Translations under genes and position numbers: made by a program
Source of the DNA: UMGS1696 sp964623635
Lineage (GTDB): Bacteria > Bacillota > Clostridia > Oscillospirales > CAG-272
Direction: 5' to 3'
DNA length: 8,082 bases
Assembly (NCBI GenBank): GCA_964623635.1
Contig: CAZUUA010000064.1
Coordinates: 1 to 8,082 of the forward strand
Notes under the pieces: model-generated
What the model was told of the DNA's origin: nothing
The model's database searches: none
The model's input: only the letters and a program-made list of their open reading frames with translations
Shown: piece by piece, positions 5,474-8,082 of the stretch
Numbering within the stretch: the stretch's first letter is position 1
Layout of the letters: every line of letters starts with the position of its first letter

Positions 5474-6928
5474 TTATTCCGTGATCTTGCTGTAGCTTTC
5501 GTTGAGCTTATCGATCAGGGACTGGTAGCTCTTTTCGTTGGTAGCAAGGAAGCTGGCAACGTCGGTGCTCTTCTTCGTCAGCAGACTACCCATGAACCCT
5601 TCGGGAGAAGCGTCGTGCATACGGGCCGTATCAAATGTACGATTCCGGATGATCATCTGTACGATCTGGGAGGATTCTTCGTCACGGACGTTCTTGGTGG
5701 AAGCCAGTACGTTGATCAGGTCAGGCGTGATCATATCGTGGGACAGGGCAGCCATACCTTCCATCACAGAACCTACGAATTCCGGATCCGTACAGGACTT
5801 GGGTACGACCACCATAGAACCGGCGCCGGATACACAGGTCATGTAGTTTTCCTGGTCTTCGTTGAGCTTGACATTGGGCAGTACACCGTAGTCGTCTTCC
5901 ATGTCACGCAGGAAGGTCTCGATCTTCTGGAAGGTGATGCCGCAGAAGTACGAACGGCCTTCGGAGAATACCTTGAAGGAACGCTCGTGCTGCGCTGTTT
6001 CATAGTTGCCATTGTTGTCAATCAGCAATGCATAGGCCTTTTCAAAGATATTGGTGCACTTCTCCACATCGACATCCAGAACTACGGAACCGTCACTGTC
6101 CACGTAGCTCATGTCGCCACCCATGCCATAGAACAGAGTAGCGGCATAGTCAGCCCAACAGGTGATAGCGAACAGGTCGTCGTCTACCTTGATCTCGCCG
6201 TCCCCGTTCAAGTCGGTGGACAGACCATTGGTGATCTCCAGCAGCTTGTCGATGGTCCAGGTGCCGTTCAGTGCGTCTGCGTAGGGATATTCCATGCCGT
6301 TGTTGTCAAACAGAACCTTGTTGAACAGCAGGCATTCGGAGGTCAGCAGCTCTGTGGGAGAGATGTCGCCAATGGCCATGAACAGCTTGCCGTAAATGGT
6401 CAGGTCTTTGATCTCGTTCTGGTCCCACCATTCCTGGGTCAGATCCACGTGGGGAAGCTTGTAAAAATCGAACAGATAGCCCCCGGAAGCCAGGGAGTTG
6501 GCGGTGTAGTTGGTCAAATACAGGTCATAGGACATATCCCCGGACTGGGCATCCTTTTGTACGGTGTTGTTGATCTTACTATAGTCGGCATCCCGTTCGG
6601 CGCTCATCTTTACGTTGTACAGCTCCGACACGGCTACGTTCCGGTTGTACACCAGGTCGTTCAGGGTCGCACCGGTCAGCTCTGTGGCATCGATGTCCAC
6701 ACCACGCTGGTCCTGGTCGGTGGAGATCATACGATAGTCCCGACCGCCAAAGTCGGTGATGGTCAGCGTGTCAGCTGCCTTGGGTTTTTCTGTTTCCGGT
6801 GCTGCCGTATCCAGATCGCCGGAAGTGGTGTCGGTGCCGGTGGTCTCACCTGTGCTGCTGTTTCCACAGGCGGTCATCGAGCAGAGCAGCATAAGCAGGC
6901 ATAAGAGAAGAGAAATCGGTTTCCGCAT
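5474..6928 (-). CDS. ABC-type solute-binding lipoprotein, family 1-like (paralogue 3)
   Basis: This 484-residue lipoprotein has a typical signal peptide with lipobox MTAC (C21 lipidated) and a Ser/Thr/Glu-rich linker to about residue 52. It carries the same landmark order as the two plus-strand genes: DFGGR (59-63), ATLNDLVYNRN (87-97), EWW (166-168), DLTIYGKLFMAIGD (175-188), NGTWTIDKL (221-229), a Ca-loop-like D239-L-N241-G-D243-G-E-I-K247-V-D-D250, and GVLPNVKLNEDQENY (348-362). The loop differs from the others in having K247 at the seventh liganding-type spacing where they have Asp. The start is set by AAGGAG (6937-6942) eight bases upstream. It is probably expressed from an extended -10 site at 6970-6978, perhaps also by read-through from the phosphatase gene 132 bases upstream. 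Ligand unknown; no transporter subunits are in the window. Confidence 0.88.
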   Translation of the reverse strand: MRKPISLLLCLLMLLCSMTACGNSSTGETTGTDTTSGDLDTAAPETEKPKAADTLTITDFGGRDYRMISTDQDQRGVDIDATELTGATLNDLVYNRNVAVSELYNVKMSAERDADYSKINNTVQKDAQSGDMSYDLYLTNYTANSLASGGYLFDFYKLPHVDLTQEWWDQNEIKDLTIYGKLFMAIGDISPTELLTSECLLFNKVLFDNNGMEYPYADALNGTWTIDKLLEITNGLSTDLNGDGEIKVDDDLFAITCWADYAATLFYGMGGDMSYVDSDGSVVLDVDVEKCTNIFEKAYALLIDNNGNYETAQHERSFKVFSEGRSYFCGITFQKIETFLRDMEDDYGVLPNVKLNEDQENYMTCVSGAGSMVVVPKSCTDPEFVGSVMEGMAALSHDMITPDLINVLASTKNVRDEESSQIVQMIIRNRTFDTARMHDASPEGFMGSLLTKKSTDVASFLATNEKSYQSLIDKLNESYSKITE

Positions 6929-6969
6929 AATGTATACTCCTTATATGTGTTCGGAAAAATTCTACCATT

Positions 6970-6978
6970 ACTATACCA
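6970..6978 (-). promoter_or_regulatory. Probable extended -10 promoter of paralogue 3
   Basis: The minus strand reads TGG followed by TATAGT (6978 down to 6970), matching the TGn extension plus a near-consensus -10 box. No good -35 lies at 16-18 bases, which is tolerated in extended -10 promoters. Transcription would start near 6963, giving a leader of about 35 bases. This is weaker evidence than for the other promoters in the window. Confidence 0.5.
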
Positions 6979-7060
6979 TACAATTGTGGCGTAAGTGTGA
7001 ATAACTTGCAGTTGTTTTTTGAATAATCGAAAGGGACTGCACTTTTTTTACAAAGGTCGC

Positions 7061-7717
7061 TCAGCCCAGCAGCAAAGTCCCCAGCTCGTCCGGCGCATCC
7101 ACCAAAACCGTTGCACCGTGGTCTGTCAAAAACGCACGATCCCGGAAGCCCCAGGTCACGGAGATGCAGTCGATACCGGCGTTTCTTGCCGTCTCGATAT
7201 CCACATCCGAATCCCCGATGTACACGCATTCGGCCGGTGACACCTCCAGCTGGCGCATCACGGCGAACACCGTATCCGGCGCCGGTTTTTTGCGGATGCC
7301 GTCTGCTTCTCGCTCCCCAACCGCCGTGGGGATCTCCGGAAAATAGTACCGCACCAGCTCCACCACTGCATCGTGGAATTTGTTGGACACCACCGCCACG
7401 TGTAGTCCAGCCTCGTTCAGCCGGGTCAGTAACGCCGGAATGCCTGTGTATGGAGCGGTTTTGTTCTTGGAAATTTTGGCGTACTCCCGGCGAAAGGTGG
7501 CAAGACAATCGTCGAATTGCGGATCCTTACGCCCATCCGGCACCATCTCCTCCATCAGTCGTGCCACACCGTTGCCCACTGCCATGCGTACCTCGTCCCG
7601 TGTGCGTGTGGGAAAACCAGAATGCGACAGCGCCATATTCACGCCATCCGCTAAGTCGTCCAGCGTGTCCAGCAGCGTACCGTCCAAATCAAATATGATC
7701 GTTGTATATGCTCCCAT
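7061..7717 (-). CDS. HAD-superfamily phosphatase, phosphoglycolate phosphatase (Gph)-like
   Basis: The 218-residue product matches the usual length of Gph/PpaX-type HAD hydrolases and carries all four motifs. Motif I is FDLDGTLLDT with nucleophile D10 and acid D12. Motif II is VVSN with S111. Motif III is K144 in KKPAPD. Motif IV is GDSDVDIETA with D169 and D173 for magnesium. The segment between motifs I and II (about residues 18-85) is the helical C1 cap. It is a soluble enzyme expected to dephosphorylate small phosphate esters such as 2-phosphoglycolate or a sugar phosphate; the exact substrate cannot be read from sequence. AGGAAG (7725-7730) lies seven bases before the ATG. It is driven by a perfect promoter just upstream, and no convincing terminator separates it from the lipoprotein gene that follows on the same strand. 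Confidence 0.93.
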   Translation of the reverse strand: MGAYTTIIFDLDGTLLDTLDDLADGVNMALSHSGFPTRTRDEVRMAVGNGVARLMEEMVPDGRKDPQFDDCLATFRREYAKISKNKTAPYTGIPALLTRLNEAGLHVAVVSNKFHDAVVELVRYYFPEIPTAVGEREADGIRKKPAPDTVFAVMRQLEVSPAECVYIGDSDVDIETARNAGIDCISVTWGFRDRAFLTDHGATVLVDAPDELGTLLLG

Positions 7718-7749
7718 GCTCGATCTTCCTTTCCATATGTTTATATACC

Positions 7750-7778
7750 ATTATACACCATACCGGCGCAAATGTCAA
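7750..7778 (-). promoter_or_regulatory. Consensus sigma-A promoter of the HAD phosphatase gene
   Basis: On the minus strand TTGACA (7778-7773) and TATAAT (7755-7750) are spaced by 17 bases. The -35 hexamer contains the TGA stop codon (7777-7775) of the AraC-family gene upstream, so coding sequence and promoter are fused. The start of transcription should be near 7743, leaving a leader of about 25 bases. Confidence 0.88.
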
Positions 7779-8082
7779 ATCTGTGCGTGCTTCTGCATCG
7801 GCTGCTGCATCAGTCGTCGGTAGGTCAGCGGAGACATACCCATCTTTTTCTGAAACAGCGCCGTAAAATAATTGGAGTCGTTGAACCCCACGGACAAAGC
7901 GATCTCCGTGACGGACAGGGAAAAATGCTTGAGCAGAGCCAGGGCATCTGCCAGACGCAGGTCGTTGATGGTGTCCCGGATCCCTTTTCCAAAGGTGGCG
8001 TTGTATTGGGTGCTCATGTAGGATCGACTGCAGGAGAAATGCCGGCATATGTCTGCCGAGGTGATGTGCTCCGTGTAGTGCA
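7775..8082 (-). CDS. AraC/XylS-family transcriptional regulator, C-terminal DNA-binding domain (5' partial)
   Basis: Translated from 8080 (bases 8081-8082 belong to an incomplete codon), 101 residues are visible; the frame is open to the window edge, so the N-terminus is missing. The ATG at 8017 is internal and is not the start, because the domain continues upstream of it. The visible part is a whole double helix-turn-helix domain of AraC type. The first HTH is around TSADICRHFSCSRSYMS. The second is SVTEIALSVGFNDSNYFTAL followed by the signature tail FQKKMGMSPLTYRR. Such proteins usually bind DNA as sugar- or signal-responsive activators, often as the output domain of a larger sensor or two-component response regulator; which type applies here depends on the missing N-terminus. 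Its targets could include the neighbouring lipoprotein genes, but that is inference. Confidence 0.93.
   Translation of the reverse strand, partial: HYTEHITSADICRHFSCSRSYMSTQYNATFGKGIRDTINDLRLADALALLKHFSLSVTEIALSVGFNDSNYFTALFQKKMGMSPLTYRRLMQQPMQKHAQI

Noticed and set aside
5435..6904. Open frame of 489 codons on the plus strand opposite the third binding-protein gene
   Set aside because: It starts within the bidirectional terminator and mirrors the real gene on the other strand; the protein has the same Val/His/Gln-rich character as the other antisense frame and no start signals.
7007..7049. TGCAGT/ACTGCA hairpin followed by seven T as a terminator
   Set aside because: The stem is only 6 bp with a 23-base loop, and the T-run is on the plus strand where no gene ends; it cannot serve the minus-strand phosphatase.

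Overview
The window looks like a chromosomal segment from a Gram-positive anaerobe of the class Clostridia, probably a gut or rumen Oscillospirales-type bacterium. The reasons are lipoprotein signal peptides with a cysteine lipobox, strong GGAGG/AAGGAG ribosome binding sites, several near-perfect TTGACA-N17-TATAAT promoters, moderate GC content, and repeated solute-binding lipoproteins beginning with an FGG[RK] block. Taxonomy is an inference; no rRNA or marker gene is present.

Layout, left to right. A 5'-truncated gene (1-1011, +) encodes an SGNH-hydrolase-like protein whose C-terminus resembles BspA-type leucine-rich repeats. It converges through a shared hairpin terminator on an alpha/beta hydrolase gene (1124-1912, -). 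That hydrolase has an exact consensus promoter and a 14-bp perfect inverted repeat lying right at the predicted transcription start. Divergently from it run two tandem solute-binding lipoprotein genes (2206-3681 and 3851-5362, +), each with its own consensus promoter and its own terminator. A third paralogue (5474-6928, -) converges on them across a double hairpin. To its right lie a Gph-like HAD phosphatase (7061-7717, -) and the DNA-binding C-terminus of an AraC-family regulator (7775-8082, -, cut by the window edge). The -35 box of the phosphatase promoter overlaps the regulator's stop codon.

How it fits together: three surface-anchored, apparently sugar/oligosaccharide-type binding lipoproteins occur without any ABC permease or ATPase in the window. 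They sit beside a small cytoplasmic esterase and an SGNH protein. A reasonable but unproven reading is a carbohydrate-scavenging neighbourhood: the binding proteins capture ligand for transporters encoded elsewhere, the hydrolases remove ester groups, and the AraC-type protein may regulate nearby genes. No CRISPR array, mobile element, tRNA, rRNA or defence system is visible. I found no clear new system. The most interesting signals are the trio of orphan binding proteins with a shared Ca-loop-like motif, the near-identical terminator cores behind two diverged paralogues, and the elaborate palindromic promoter of the hydrolase gene.
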